Assembly (NCBI RefSeq): GCF_014205165.1
Contig: NZ_JACHMZ010000001.1
Coordinates: forward strand, 6,182,501 to 6,246,500
Source: Micromonospora carbonacea
Lineage (GTDB): Bacteria > Actinomycetota > Actinomycetes > Mycobacteriales > Micromonosporaceae
Direction: 5' to 3'
DNA: 64,000 bases
This document shows positions 1-8,950 of this stretch, in pieces. Each line of letters opens with the position of its first letter. The first letter of the stretch is position 1. The position numbers were made by a program, and so were the translations under genes. The notes below the pieces were generated by a model, which was not told the origin of the DNA, searched no databases, and was given only the letters and a program-made list of their open reading frames with translations.

Positions 1-272
1 GAGTGCCGCAGGGCCGTCAGGACGTCGACGAGCAGCCTGCGCTCGGCGACGATCAGTTCCGGATGGCGCTCGGCGAGCGCCGGGCTCAACCGTGCGGCGA
101 GGAACAGTACGATCTCGGCGTCGCACAGGCCGGCAGCCGGGCGCCCGTCGACCACCGGCGGGTGCGCCTGGTTGAAGCGGGCGACCGGGTGCCCCGCGCG
201 GGTCAGTTGGGCCACGAGCCGGGACCCGATGAACCCGGTGGCGCCGATGACGGCCGTCGGGCATCTCCTCAC
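1..272 (-). CDS. NAD-dependent epimerase/dehydratase, N-terminal part (runs off left edge)
   Basis: Reading leftwards from a GTG at 272, the protein begins MRRCPTAVIGATGFIGS, a Rossmann GxxGxxG nucleotide-binding motif of extended short-chain dehydrogenases/epimerases. About 90 residues are visible and the frame stays open to the window edge, so the catalytic YxxxK region is not seen. The frame has coding character (TRAGHPVARFNQAHPPVVDG) and follows the HAD gene with 11 bases between, suggesting one operon. In an orthosomycin cluster such enzymes reduce or epimerise NDP-sugar intermediates. The exact substrate cannot be told from this fragment. Confidence 0.75.
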   Translation of the reverse strand, partial: MRRCPTAVIGATGFIGSRLVAQLTRAGHPVARFNQAHPPVVDGRPAAGLCDAEIVLFLAARLSPALAERHPELIVAERRLLVDVLTALRH

Positions 273-283
273 CTGGGCTGCCG

Positions 284-1033
284 TCACGACGACTCGGCGC
301 GAGTGACCGGGCGCAGGCCCGTGGCCGAGGAACGAGCCAGGGCCGCCAGCGTGGCGACGACGGACACCCGTTCGTCGTCACCGGCCGGCGGCGCGGTCCG
401 GACGGCGCGGAGCGACGTGTACGCCCGGATCAGATCGGGGTGGACGCCGGACGGCGGCCGGTAGCCGGGGTCCGCGCGGACGAAGGCGACCGGGCAGCCG
501 AGCGCCCGCGCCGGCAGGACGTCGTGGTCGTGCCGGTTGCCGACGACCAGCAGGTCGGCGGGGGCGACACCGAGGTGTTCCAGGGCGATTCCCAGCAGCG
601 CCGGATCCGGCTTGGCGACGCCCACGAGCGAATCGAGGAAGACGCCCGCGCAGGCCTCTGTCAGTCCCCAGGCATCCAGCACCCGCGCGCACTCCGGGGG
701 CTGGTTGGCGACGATCACCGTCGGGACCTCGCGGGCCAGCGTCACCGCCGCCCGGACCGCGCCCGGCATCTCCTGGGCGAGTTCGTGCCAGGCCCGGCGA
801 ATCTGCGCCCAGGCTCGGGCGGCGGCCGGCGAATGCAACAGCGTCCGGCCTGCGGCTCCGTCGTCCGGGGAGTGATAGAAACGCTCGACATGCTCGATGA
901 AAACGGACCGGGTGATCGCCGGGTCGTCAGATCGGAGCAGATCGTACGTCGCTTGCAGCCACGCCAGCTCGAACGGCTCATCGTAATAGATGACCCCACC
1001 GACATCCAGCGCGATGGCACCGTATTCGGTCAT
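284..1033 (-). CDS. HAD-superfamily hydrolase
   Basis: A 249-residue protein beginning MTEYGAIALDVGGVIYYD. The aspartate of DVGGVIYYD is HAD motif I. The usual second aspartate is replaced, as in FDLGNV/FDLGGV members such as glucose-1-phosphatase-like HADs. A later AKPDPALLGIALEHLGV region with VVGNRHDHDV fits motifs III/IV (lysine, then acidic loop). The start at 1033 is chosen because GGGAG lies about 9 bases upstream; the frame is open further upstream but loses HAD similarity. It probably removes phosphate from a sugar phosphate or related intermediate (inference). It is co-directional with the epimerase to its left and divergent from the PKS. Confidence 0.7.
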   Translation of the reverse strand: MTEYGAIALDVGGVIYYDEPFELAWLQATYDLLRSDDPAITRSVFIEHVERFYHSPDDGAAGRTLLHSPAAARAWAQIRRAWHELAQEMPGAVRAAVTLAREVPTVIVANQPPECARVLDAWGLTEACAGVFLDSLVGVAKPDPALLGIALEHLGVAPADLLVVGNRHDHDVLPARALGCPVAFVRADPGYRPPSGVHPDLIRAYTSLRAVRTAPPAGDDERVSVVATLAALARSSATGLRPVTRAESS

Positions 1034-1133
1034 CGTCAATGACTCCCGTGCCTTCGACAACATCCGCGTGATCCTCGCACGGTCCATCGTGACCGATCGA
1101 GCCCTCGGCTGCCGATCCGACATCTCGCCGGCG

Positions 1134-1155
1134 GATTCTAGGTCTTTCCCTATTC
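1134..1155 (-). promoter_or_regulatory. Repeated 22-bp promoter-like motif (copy 1)
   Basis: Pattern GATTCTAGGNNNTTCCCTA followed by TTC. It matches 19 of 22 positions with 11403-11424. Read on the minus strand it contains CCTAGAATC, with TAGAAT as a good actinobacterial -10 (TANNNT), about 95 bases ahead of the HAD start codon. Both copies sit in divergent intergenic regions upstream of a minus-strand sugar-pathway operon. Confidence 0.5.
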
Positions 1156-1319
1156 GCCGATGGTCATCGGATCGGCGGCGTCGCCCGCCGCCCATGCCCG
1201 GGGCGCGTCCACACCAACCACCGCAAGCCGGGCACCCGCACGACCGGGCGGGAGTCCGGTTCCGGATCGCCTCGCGGGAGGCCCTGCCGGGGGCGCGTCA
1301 GAAAATGTCTAGGAGAAGT

Positions 1320-1340
1320 TCTATATCACTGTCATATAGA
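1320..1340. promoter_or_regulatory. Perfect palindrome, candidate operator upstream of PKS
   Basis: TCTATAT (1320-1326), a 7-base spacer, then ATATAGA (1334-1340). The arms are exact inverted repeats in an otherwise GC-rich region, about 170 bases upstream of the PKS start. This geometry suits a dimeric transcription factor. No regulator gene lies within the window to pair with it. Confidence 0.45.
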
Positions 1341-1512
1341 CCGTTTGTAGAGTTCGTTGGATCGCCGTATGGGATATGGAGTCTGACGCGCGGTGCGCCG
1401 CCCGGAGTCGCGGCGACCGGCCCGGTCGCGGCAGTCCTCGATGCGCCGCGGGGCGTAACCCGCCCGAGGCGATGCCCGCCCGACCGTCCGTTCAGGCAAT
1501 CGACAACAGGGG

Positions 1513-4500
1513 ATGTTCGTGGAACCGAAAGCAATCAAGCCGCTCGCGGGGGCCTCTCCATCGGTCGCGGTCATCGGCATCGGTTGCCGGTTCCCCGGCG
1601 ACGTCAATTCCCCGGACGGCTTCTGGGACCTGCTCGCCGGCGGGCACAACACCACCGGCGAAGTGCCGGCCAGCCGATGGGAGCCGTACCGGGACCTGGG
1701 GCCCGAGTTCGAGAACGCCGTACGCCGGGCTAACCGTTCGGGCAGCTTCCTGAATGAGATCGACGGCTTCGATGCCGACTTCTTCGGCATCTCGCCACGC
1801 GAGGCCGAGCTGATGGATCCCCAGCAACGACTGCTGCTGGAGGTGGCCTGGCAGGCCCTGGAACACGCGGGCATCGCACCGCGCGAGCTGGCCGGCACGG
1901 ACACCGGTGTCTTCGCCGGTGCCTGCACCTACGACTACGGTGCCCACCAGCTCGAGAACCTCCCGTACATCGACGCCTGGACCGGGATCGGCGCCGCCGC
2001 CTGCGCGCTCTCCAACCGCGTCTCCCACGTCCTGGACCTGCGGGGGCCGAGTCTCACCGTGGACACCGCGTGTTCGGCCTCGCTGGTGGCCCTGCACCTC
2101 GCCGCGCAGAGCCTGCGGCTGGGCGAGAGCACGGTGGCTCTGGTCGGCGGCGTCAATCTCATCGTCTCCCCAGGCCAGTCCATCACTCTCGGCGCCGCGG
2201 GTGCGCTGGCCCCGGACGGGCGGAGCAAGTCCTTCGACGCCACCGCCGACGGGTACGGCCGCGGCGAGGGCTGCGGCGTCGTCGTGCTGAAGCTCCTCGC
2301 CGATGCCGAGCGCGACGGAGACCGGGTGTTGGCGGTGCTGCACGGCAGCGCCGTGAACCAGGACGGTCGCACCAACGGGATCATGGCCCCGTGCGGGCAG
2401 GCCCAGGAGCACGTGATGGAACGGGCCCTGCGCAGCGGCGGGATAGCGCCCGGCTCGGTCGACTACGTCGAGGCGCACGGCACGGGCACCCCGCTCGGCG
2501 ACCCGATGGAGGCCGCCGCGATCGGTGCCGTGTACGGGCACGCTCGCGCCGACGGCGAGCCCTGCCTGATCGGTTCGGTCAAGGCCAACATCGGCCATCT
2601 GGAAGGCGCCGCGGGCATCGCCGGAGTGATCAAGGCGGTGCTCGCCCTGGACCGCGCCGAGATACCGGCCACCCCGGTCGTCACCGACGTCGATCCGGCC
2701 ATCGCCTGGGACGCGCTGAACGTCCGCGTGGTGACCCGTCACCAGTCCTGGCCCGATCGCGGGAGACCGCGCCGGGCCGGCGTGTCCGGCTTCGGGTACG
2801 GCGGGACGGTGGCCCACGTCGTGCTCGGGCAGGCCCCACCGCGCACGCGACGGGAGCGCAGCCCGCTGACCGGTGAGTCCCTGTTCCCGGTCTCCGCGTC
2901 CTCGGCGGCGTCGTTGGGCGAGCAGGCGTCGGCGCTCGCCGGCTGGCTCTCCCGGGACGCCGACCTGGCCTCCGTGGGACACACCCTGGCGATGCGGCGT
3001 TCGCATCTCGCGTACCGGGCGGTCGCCGTGGCCGCCGACGCGGACGGTCTCGGTGCCGCGCTACGCGGCCTGGCCGCGGGCGAACCGGTCGACGGCGTGG
3101 TCACGGGATCGCCGCTCGGGGACCCTCCGAAGCTCCTCTGGGTCTTTTCCGGCCACGGTTCCCAGTGGGCGGGGATGGGCCGGGAACTACTCGTCACCGA
3201 ACCGGCGTTCGCAGGGGTGGTCGACTCCCTGGAAGCCGTCTTCCTGGAGGAGATCGGCTTCTCGCCACGGCAGGCGTTGCTGGACGGTGAGTTCGACGCG
3301 GTCGACCGGATCCAGACGATGATCTTCGTCATGCAGCTGGGACTGGCCGCGATGTGGCGGTCGCGGGGCGTGACCCCGGACGCCGTCATCGGCCACTCCG
3401 TCGGTGAGATCGCCGCCGCGGTCACCGCCGGCCTGCTGACGGTGGAGGACGGCGGCCGGTTGATCTGCCGGCGATCGGCGCTCCTGCGACGCGTCGCGGG
3501 CCAGGGCGCGATGGCCATGGTGTCGTTGCCGTTCGAGGAGGTCGCCGAGCGGTTGGCCGGTCGCAGCGACGTGGTGGCGGCCATCGCGTCGTCGCCGTCG
3601 TCGACGGTGGTTTCCGGCGATCCCTCGGCCCTGGATGCGCTGATCGCCCAGTGGGATGCCGAGCGGCTGGTGACCCGCAGGGTGGCCTCCGACGTGGCGT
3701 TCCACAGCCCGCACATGGATCCGCTGCTCGACGAGCTGACCGCCGCCGTCGACTTCACGCCGCACAGCCCGCGGATCCGGGTCTACTCCACCGCCCTGGA
3801 CGACCCGCGTGCGGCGATGACGGCCGACGGGGCCTACTGGGCCGGGAACCTGCGCCAGCCCGTGCGGCTCGCCGCCGCGGTCACCGCGGCGTTCGCCGAT
3901 GGCTTCCGTGCCTTCGTGGAGGTGTCGCCGCATCCGGTGGTCACCCACTCGATCCACGAGACGTTGGGCGGTTCCGACGACGAGGCGTACGTCGGCGTCA
4001 CGCTTCGCCGCGATCAGTCCGAGGTACGCGGCTTCCTGACCGCACTCGCCGGGATGCACTGCATCGGGGTGCCCGTCGACTGGACGGCCCTGCACCCGTC
4101 GGGAGAACTGGTCACCCTGCCGGTCTACCGGTGGCGGCACCGCAGCCACTGGCACTATCCCGCCCCGGTCTCCCGGAGCGGGGGGCGCGGCCACGACCCT
4201 GATTCGCACACCCTGCTCGGTGCGCGGCGCAGCCTGGCGGGGAGCGCGGTGCGGGTGTGGGAGACCAGCCTGGACGACTCCAACCGGCCCTACCCGGGCA
4301 GCCACAGCCTCAACGGCGTCGAGATCGTGCCCGCCGCCGTGCTCGTGGTGACGTTCCTGGCGGCGGCCGAGCGGGACGGCGTGCCACCGGTCCTGGCCGA
4401 CGTGGCGATGCGGCACCCGCTGATGACGGCGGACCTGCGGGAGATCCAGGTCATCCAGGAGGCCGACGCCGTCCGGCTCGCCTCCCGGGCCACCGGCGGG

Positions 4501-5316
4501 GATGCCGGCGAGGATCCGCCGTGGCTGGTCCACGCCGACGCGACCGTGGCCGACGGTGCTGCGGCGGCGCTCACGGGACGGACCCTCGTGGACCCCGAGC
4601 AGTACCGACTGGAGCCGGCCGACCCCGGGTCGATCCATCGCCGGCTCGCTGAGGTGGGTGTCCCGTCGACCGGTTTCGGTTGGTCGGTGGATCAGCTGCT
4701 CTCCGGGTACGGTGTCCTCCGGGCCCGCGTCCACACCGCCGAGACGTCCACCTGGGCGTCGGTGCTGGACGCGGTGATGTCGATCGCGCCGGCGGCGTTT
4801 CCCGGCATCCCGCAGTTGCGGATGGTGGTGCAGATCGACGAGGTGGCGACGAGTGGCCCGCCGCCCGAGACCGTCCTCGTCGAGGTGCGGCTCGACGAGG
4901 ACCGCCCCGACACGGTGGACGCCCTCGTGGCCACCGCGGACGGCCGGGTCCTGGCCGCGCTGCCCGGCCTGCGCTACCCGGTGATCGACGAGCCGCCCGC
5001 CCCGGCCGGCACCGAGGAGGCGAGCCCCGCGGAGCCGGCGATGTCCCTGGCCGACCTGCCGCCGGCCGAGCTGCGGGAACGGGTGCTGGAGGAGGTTCGT
5101 CTCCAGATCGCGACCGAGATGCGGCTCGCGGTGGACGACCTGCATCCGAGGCGCCCGCTCGCGGATCAGGGCCTGGACTCCGTGATGACGGTGGTGATCC
5201 GGCGTCGGCTGGAGAAACGACTCGGGCTGGGCCTACCCACCACCGTCTTCTGGCAGCAACCCACCGTGACGGCCATCGCCGACCACGTGACCGGGCTGCT
5301 CTCGTCGAAGAGCTAG
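1513..5316 (+). CDS. Iterative type I polyketide synthase, orsellinic acid synthase (AviM/CalO5 type)
   Basis: A 1267-residue single-module synthase. The KS (about 17-440) has Cys187 in VDTACSAS, His322 in EAHGTGTPLGD and His362 in KANIGHLEG. The AT (about 540-850) has Ser629 in GHSVGE and an AFHS segment typical of malonyl-specific AT domains. A DH/product-template-like region starts near 893 with HSLNGVEIVP. The C-terminal ACP has Ser1223 in GLDSVM. No ketoreductase is present, which argues for unreduced orsellinate rather than 6-methylsalicylate. In orthosomycins this aromatic becomes the dichloroisoeverninic ester. The start may be the ATG at 1513 or the GTG at 1519: AGGGG touches the ATG and is better spaced for the GTG. 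The gene is monocistronic and ends at a strong hairpin. Confidence 0.93.
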   Translation: MFVEPKAIKPLAGASPSVAVIGIGCRFPGDVNSPDGFWDLLAGGHNTTGEVPASRWEPYRDLGPEFENAVRRANRSGSFLNEIDGFDADFFGISPREAELMDPQQRLLLEVAWQALEHAGIAPRELAGTDTGVFAGACTYDYGAHQLENLPYIDAWTGIGAAACALSNRVSHVLDLRGPSLTVDTACSASLVALHLAAQSLRLGESTVALVGGVNLIVSPGQSITLGAAGALAPDGRSKSFDATADGYGRGEGCGVVVLKLLADAERDGDRVLAVLHGSAVNQDGRTNGIMAPCGQAQEHVMERALRSGGIAPGSVDYVEAHGTGTPLGDPMEAAAIGAVYGHARADGEPCLIGSVKANIGHLEGAAGIAGVIKAVLALDRAEIPATPVVTDVDPAIAWDALNVRVVTRHQSWPDRGRPRRAGVSGFGYGGTVAHVVLGQAPPRTRRERSPLTGESLFPVSASSAASLGEQASALAGWLSRDADLASVGHTLAMRRSHLAYRAVAVAADADGLGAALRGLAAGEPVDGVVTGSPLGDPPKLLWVFSGHGSQWAGMGRELLVTEPAFAGVVDSLEAVFLEEIGFSPRQALLDGEFDAVDRIQTMIFVMQLGLAAMWRSRGVTPDAVIGHSVGEIAAAVTAGLLTVEDGGRLICRRSALLRRVAGQGAMAMVSLPFEEVAERLAGRSDVVAAIASSPSSTVVSGDPSALDALIAQWDAERLVTRRVASDVAFHSPHMDPLLDELTAAVDFTPHSPRIRVYSTALDDPRAAMTADGAYWAGNLRQPVRLAAAVTAAFADGFRAFVEVSPHPVVTHSIHETLGGSDDEAYVGVTLRRDQSEVRGFLTALAGMHCIGVPVDWTALHPSGELVTLPVYRWRHRSHWHYPAPVSRSGGRGHDPDSHTLLGARRSLAGSAVRVWETSLDDSNRPYPGSHSLNGVEIVPAAVLVVTFLAAAERDGVPPVLADVAMRHPLMTADLREIQVIQEADAVRLASRATGGDAGEDPPWLVHADATVADGAAAALTGRTLVDPEQYRLEPADPGSIHRRLAEVGVPSTGFGWSVDQLLSGYGVLRARVHTAETSTWASVLDAVMSIAPAAFPGIPQLRMVVQIDEVATSGPPPETVLVEVRLDEDRPDTVDALVATADGRVLAALPGLRYPVIDEPPAPAGTEEASPAEPAMSLADLPPAELRERVLEEVRLQIATEMRLAVDDLHPRRPLADQGLDSVMTVVIRRRLEKRLGLGLPTTVFWQQPTVTAIADHVTGLLSSKS

Positions 5317-5355
5317 CTGACGAGCCGGGACACCGGACGGATCGGCCGGGACATC

Positions 5356-5384
5356 GGCCGCGGCAGAGTCGATCTGCCGCGGCC
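5356..5384. terminator. Bidirectional hairpin terminator
   Basis: GGCCGCGGCAGA (5356-5367), a 5-base loop, then TCTGCCGCGGCC (5373-5384): a perfect 12-bp stem between the convergent PKS and methyltransferase-oxygenase genes. Confidence 0.75.
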
Positions 5385-5470
5385 AATGTGGGCACGTGCG
5401 CGGCGCGGGCCGCGCAGGTTCGCGGAGGCACCCGGTGGGGTCGCCGCAGGCGGCATCCGCGTCCGGCCGG

Positions 5471-6823
5471 TCAGGACGGGAGGCTCGGCAGTGAGATCGC
5501 GGGATTCGCGAACTCGATGACGATGGTTCGGCGCCACTGGTCGCTGGGGTTGGGGCCCGAGCCGTGCACGAGCCGGACATCGTGCACGATCACGTCGCCC
5601 ACCTTCGACGGGACGGGCACTCGGGGCCCACCGTCGCGGATCTCCGGGACGTCGATGTCGTCGGGCAGCAGGTGGGAGCCCGGAACACCTTCCAGACAGC
5701 CGTTCTCCGGGCCTGCGGTGTCCAGGCAGATGCTCAGGTTGCAGACCGTGTGCGGTGCGACGTTGGCCCGGTCGCGGTGCCACGGGACGCCCGCCGCCCT
5801 CTTCGGCTCCTTCAGGACCAGGGCGAAGGCGGTGGGCACGACCGGTGACCCGACGAACGCGGCGGCCAGCTCCGCCAGTTCCGGGCGGAACAGCAGCTCG
5901 CGTTCGGCCCAGTCCTGCTTCTCCAGGTTGTGGATCCGGTAGAGCACCGGAGCCTCGTTCTCGACGTCGTAGTTCCAGTAGTCGTCCGAGACGTGGCCGT
6001 GCTCGGTGAAGCGGGAGATCAGGTCGATGGCACCGGCCTTGAGCCGCGCGATCGTGTCGTCGGCGAAGACCGGACCGGCGTTGACGAAGCCATCCTCCCG
6101 GAATCGACGGATCTGCGCACCCAGCCGGGCACGGCCGACCACGACGATGTCGCAGACCTCCGCCGACGTGCGCTCGTGCAGCACCTCGATCTCGACGAAG
6201 CCGGCATTCTCCAGGGCCGCGAACAGCGAGGCCCGGTCCAACCAGCGCACGTCCACGCTCAGCCCGCGGGCCTGAGGCTCCGGGTGCTCCTCACGGACGT
6301 GCTTGACGGAATACCCGTCCAGCGTCTCCAGCCCGTCGGAACTGCCCCAGTAGTGGGTCGACAGGTAGATCCCGGCGGAAACCCGGGCGGCGTCCTTGAG
6401 CAGCGCCCAGGGCTCCCGGACGTGATACAGCAGGCCGGCGCAGAGGACGGCGTCGAACCGCCCCAGGGTGGCGAAGTCGAGCGTCTCCACGTCGGCGATC
6501 CGCAGTTCCACATTGGTGGCACCGTGCACCTCCATCACGAACTCGGCGCGACGCAGATTCTCCTCGCGACCCTCGAGCCCGAGAATGCTGGTGCCGGGCT
6601 GTCGGGCCAATGCGAGGGTGTCCGCACCCTCGAGCGCACCGAGCTCCAGGATCCGGGTCGCACCGGGAAACGCCTCGTAGAACGCCCGGGCCCGATCGGC
6701 TGGATCCTGGCTGAGGAGATATCCGTGGTCGGAGCCCTCCGCATAACGAATTCCCTCGAACTCGAATCCGTTCACCCACGGCTCGAGTTCCTTCGCGCGA
6801 CGCTGAATCTCCCTACGGTCCAT
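5471..6823 (-). CDS. Fused SAM methyltransferase / Fe(II)-2-oxoglutarate oxygenase (EvdMO1-like)
   Basis: A 450-residue two-domain protein. Residues 1 to about 230 are a class I methyltransferase with SAM motif I ILELGALEGADT (58-69). Residues about 236-450 are a phytanoyl-CoA-dioxygenase-type oxygenase with iron ligands His349 and Asp351 (PWHRD), distal His420 (RLVHGSGPN) and a 2-oxoglutarate-binding arginine at about 431. Avilamycin's AviO enzymes are single-domain; to my knowledge the fusion is the everninomicin EvdMO1 layout, implicated with EvdO1/EvdO2 in orthoester or methylenedioxy formation. The ATG at 6823 is preferred over the TTG at 6832 because a TAGGCT -10 lies 8 bases before the ATG, suggesting a leaderless transcript. 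Confidence 0.88.
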   Translation of the reverse strand: MDRREIQRRAKELEPWVNGFEFEGIRYAEGSDHGYLLSQDPADRARAFYEAFPGATRILELGALEGADTLALARQPGTSILGLEGREENLRRAEFVMEVHGATNVELRIADVETLDFATLGRFDAVLCAGLLYHVREPWALLKDAARVSAGIYLSTHYWGSSDGLETLDGYSVKHVREEHPEPQARGLSVDVRWLDRASLFAALENAGFVEIEVLHERTSAEVCDIVVVGRARLGAQIRRFREDGFVNAGPVFADDTIARLKAGAIDLISRFTEHGHVSDDYWNYDVENEAPVLYRIHNLEKQDWAERELLFRPELAELAAAFVGSPVVPTAFALVLKEPKRAAGVPWHRDRANVAPHTVCNLSICLDTAGPENGCLEGVPGSHLLPDDIDVPEIRDGGPRVPVPSKVGDVIVHDVRLVHGSGPNPSDQWRRTIVIEFANPAISLPSLPS

Positions 6824-6831
6824 GGATTCCA

Positions 6832-6837
6832 AGCCTA
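6832..6837 (-). promoter_or_regulatory. -10 box (TAGGCT) of a probable leaderless promoter
   Basis: On the minus strand TAGGCT is followed by 8 bases and then the ATG at 6823, so transcription should begin at or next to the start codon. The spacing equals that of TAAGGT before the multicopper oxidase ATG (35353-35367). Confidence 0.45.
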
Positions 6838-6877
6838 GTGTTCGGGTGCGCGCGGGAAACTGGTGTTTTCACCACTG

Positions 6878-7906
6878 TCAGCGAGGCGCCGATCCCAGGC
6901 GCTTTTCGACAAGCCGCGCCCACTCCGGAACCTGATGGCCGCCGATCTCGATGTCGAACGACGATCGCAGTTCCGTCGGTCCCACACCGGCCGCCCACGT
7001 GGCGGTCCGGGCCAGTCCGTCCGCCAGCGGGGTGTCCGCCCAGTCGCCGAAGACCTTCCGGGCGCTGTCGGTCGCGGTGTACGCCACCCGGACCTCGTCG
7101 CGCGCGGGCAGGTGCACGATCGGATGATCCGGAACGCCGGCCGCCACCCGGACCGCCTCCGCGAGCTCCAGCACGGTGTTGGTGCTGGCCGCGCCCACGT
7201 TGAAGCTCCGGCCCCAGGCCTCCTCGACGTCGGGCGCCTGGCACACCACGTCCACGACGTCGCCCACGTACGTGAACGCCCGCACCTGACCGCCGTCGCC
7301 GTAGACCGTGATCGGCTCGCCACGCAGGATCTGGTTGAAGAAGATCGCGACCGCGTTCCGGTACGGGTCGCGCATGTTCTGCCACTCGCCGTAGACGTTG
7401 TGCATGCGGAAGGCGGTGAACGGAAGGCCCTGCGTCCGCGCCGTCACCTCGAGTTCGCGCTCGATGACGAGCTTGGCGTTGCCGTAGCTGTCCGCCGGCA
7501 CCGGGATGGAGGTTTCTCGCATCGGCGTTTCACCGTGACCGTAGACGGCGACCGAGGAGGCGAAGCAGAAGAACGACACCCCGGTCTGCAACGACGCGTT
7601 GATGAGGTTGATGCTGCCCATCACGTTGGTGCCGTAGTTGAGCTTCTTGACCGAGTGGCTGATCGCTTCGGCTGCGAAGGCCGCGAAGTGGAAGACCCGG
7701 TCGAAGCGGTGCTCGGCGAAGGCCCGTTCCACCAGGTCGGCGTCGGTCACCGAGCCGACGATCAGATCGGCGCCCGCGGGCACGCGGGAGGCGCTGCCGC
7801 CGCTGAGATCGTCGAGCACGGTGACCCGGTGCCCGTCACTGGTCAACCGTCCCGCCAGGTGCGAACCGATGAAACCGGCGCCACCCGTGACCAGGCAGTG
7901 AGCCAT
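6878..7906 (-). CDS. NAD-dependent sugar epimerase/dehydratase (UDP-glucose 4-epimerase-like)
   Basis: A 342-residue extended SDR. It begins MAHCLVTGGAGFIGSHLAG (GxxGxxG NAD site, residues 8-14), has a serine/threonine region FCFASSVAVYG and a DSYGNAKLV segment supplying the Tyr-x-x-x-Lys pair. PHxxGxRxxN-like contexts typical of NDP-sugar epimerases are recognisable (MHNVYGEWQNM). It should interconvert or dehydrate an NDP-hexose for one of the deoxysugars. It is transcribed with rfbB, rfbA and gmd, 54 bases after rfbB. Confidence 0.82.
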   Translation of the reverse strand: MAHCLVTGGAGFIGSHLAGRLTSDGHRVTVLDDLSGGSASRVPAGADLIVGSVTDADLVERAFAEHRFDRVFHFAAFAAEAISHSVKKLNYGTNVMGSINLINASLQTGVSFFCFASSVAVYGHGETPMRETSIPVPADSYGNAKLVIERELEVTARTQGLPFTAFRMHNVYGEWQNMRDPYRNAVAIFFNQILRGEPITVYGDGGQVRAFTYVGDVVDVVCQAPDVEEAWGRSFNVGAASTNTVLELAEAVRVAAGVPDHPIVHLPARDEVRVAYTATDSARKVFGDWADTPLADGLARTATWAAGVGPTELRSSFDIEIGGHQVPEWARLVEKRLGSAPR

Positions 7907-7960
7907 ACCGGGCTCCTTCGAAGGTTGGCTGAGAACATGGACAATCGCGGTGCCGCACCG

Positions 7961-8950
7961 TCAGTCGTGCGGGACGGCGTCGAGTTGTTTCCGCAGCGGC
8001 TCCCACCAGTGCCGGTTCGCGCGGTACCACGCGACCGTCTCGGCCAGGCCGTCGGCGAAGGGGACGCGCGGGGCGTAGCCCAGGGCCCGGAGCTTCGCGT
8101 CGGAAAGCGAGTAGCGGCGGTCGTGGCCCTTACGGTCGGGCACCCTCTCGACGGCGTCCCAGCTTCCGCCGACCGCGTCCAGCAGGTGCTGGGTGAGTTC
8201 CAGGTTGGTCAGCTCGGCCGTCCCGGCGATGTGGTAGACCTCGCCGGACGCACCGCGTTCGACCACCGTCTGGATGCCACGGCAGTGGTCGGCCACGTGG
8301 ATCCAGTCGCGGACGTTGCGCCCGTCGCCGTAGAGCGGGACCGACCGACCGTCCATCAGACGGGTGAGGAAGAGGGGGATCACCTTCTCCGGGAACTGGT
8401 ATGGACCGTAGTTGTTGCCGCACCTGGTGATGCGGACCGGCAGTCCGTACGTCCGCGCGTACGCCAGGGCGATCAGGTCACCGCCCGCCTTGGCCGCGGC
8501 GTACGGCGAGTTCGGCGCCAGCGGCGCGTCCTCGCTCCAGGATCCGGCCTCGATGCTGCCGTACACCTCGTCGGTGGAGACCTGGACGATGGTCGGCACT
8601 CCGGCGGTCAGGCACGCCTGCATGAGCGACTGGACGCCCTGAACGTTGGTCCGCAGGAACTCCGCCGAGTCGGCGATGGACCGGTCGACGTGGGTCTCGG
8701 CCGCGAAGTTCAGCACCACGTCGTGGCCGGGCAGGACCTCGGCGAGCAGTCGGCCGTCGCAGATGTCACCGCGGACGAAGGTGACGGCGTCCCGCACCCC
8801 GGCGAGATTCGCGAGGTTTCCCGCATAGGTGAGGCTGTCGAGCACCGTGACCTCGCAGCCCTGCCACCCGGCGTACGCCCCGGCGACGAGTTCCCGCACG
8901 TAGTGCGAGCCGATGAAGCCGGCGCCACCGGCCACGAAGACCCTCGGCAC
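7961..8950 (-). CDS. rfbB: dTDP-glucose 4,6-dehydratase
   Basis: A 329-residue RmlB/StrE-type enzyme: MPRVFVAGGAGFIGSHYVRE NAD motif, the family signature VNFAAETHVDRSI, the catalytic VSTDEVYGS (Thr-Asp-Glu triad) and SPYAAAKAGGDL (Tyr-x-x-x-Lys), then GNNYGPYQFPEK. It converts dTDP-glucose to the 4-keto-6-deoxy intermediate common to the 6-deoxysugars of orthosomycins. It starts with GTG at 8950, whose first G is the last base of the rfbA TAG stop, so the pair is translationally coupled. Confidence 0.95.
   Translation of the reverse strand: MPRVFVAGGAGFIGSHYVRELVAGAYAGWQGCEVTVLDSLTYAGNLANLAGVRDAVTFVRGDICDGRLLAEVLPGHDVVLNFAAETHVDRSIADSAEFLRTNVQGVQSLMQACLTAGVPTIVQVSTDEVYGSIEAGSWSEDAPLAPNSPYAAAKAGGDLIALAYARTYGLPVRITRCGNNYGPYQFPEKVIPLFLTRLMDGRSVPLYGDGRNVRDWIHVADHCRGIQTVVERGASGEVYHIAGTAELTNLELTQHLLDAVGGSWDAVERVPDRKGHDRRYSLSDAKLRALGYAPRVPFADGLAETVAWYRANRHWWEPLRKQLDAVPHD

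Larger units (their letters stand above)
1034..1512. other. Divergent intergenic region between HAD gene and PKS
   Basis: About 480 bases without a convincing gene. The part nearest the PKS is AT-richer than the surroundings. It carries the 22-bp motif at 1134-1155 (shared with 11403-11424) and a 21-bp palindrome at 1320-1340. It must hold the promoters of both flanking genes. Confidence 0.6.

Noticed and set aside
3187-5145. A 652-codon open frame on the minus strand
   Set aside because: It is antisense to the AT, DH and ACP parts of the PKS and carries no recognisable motif.
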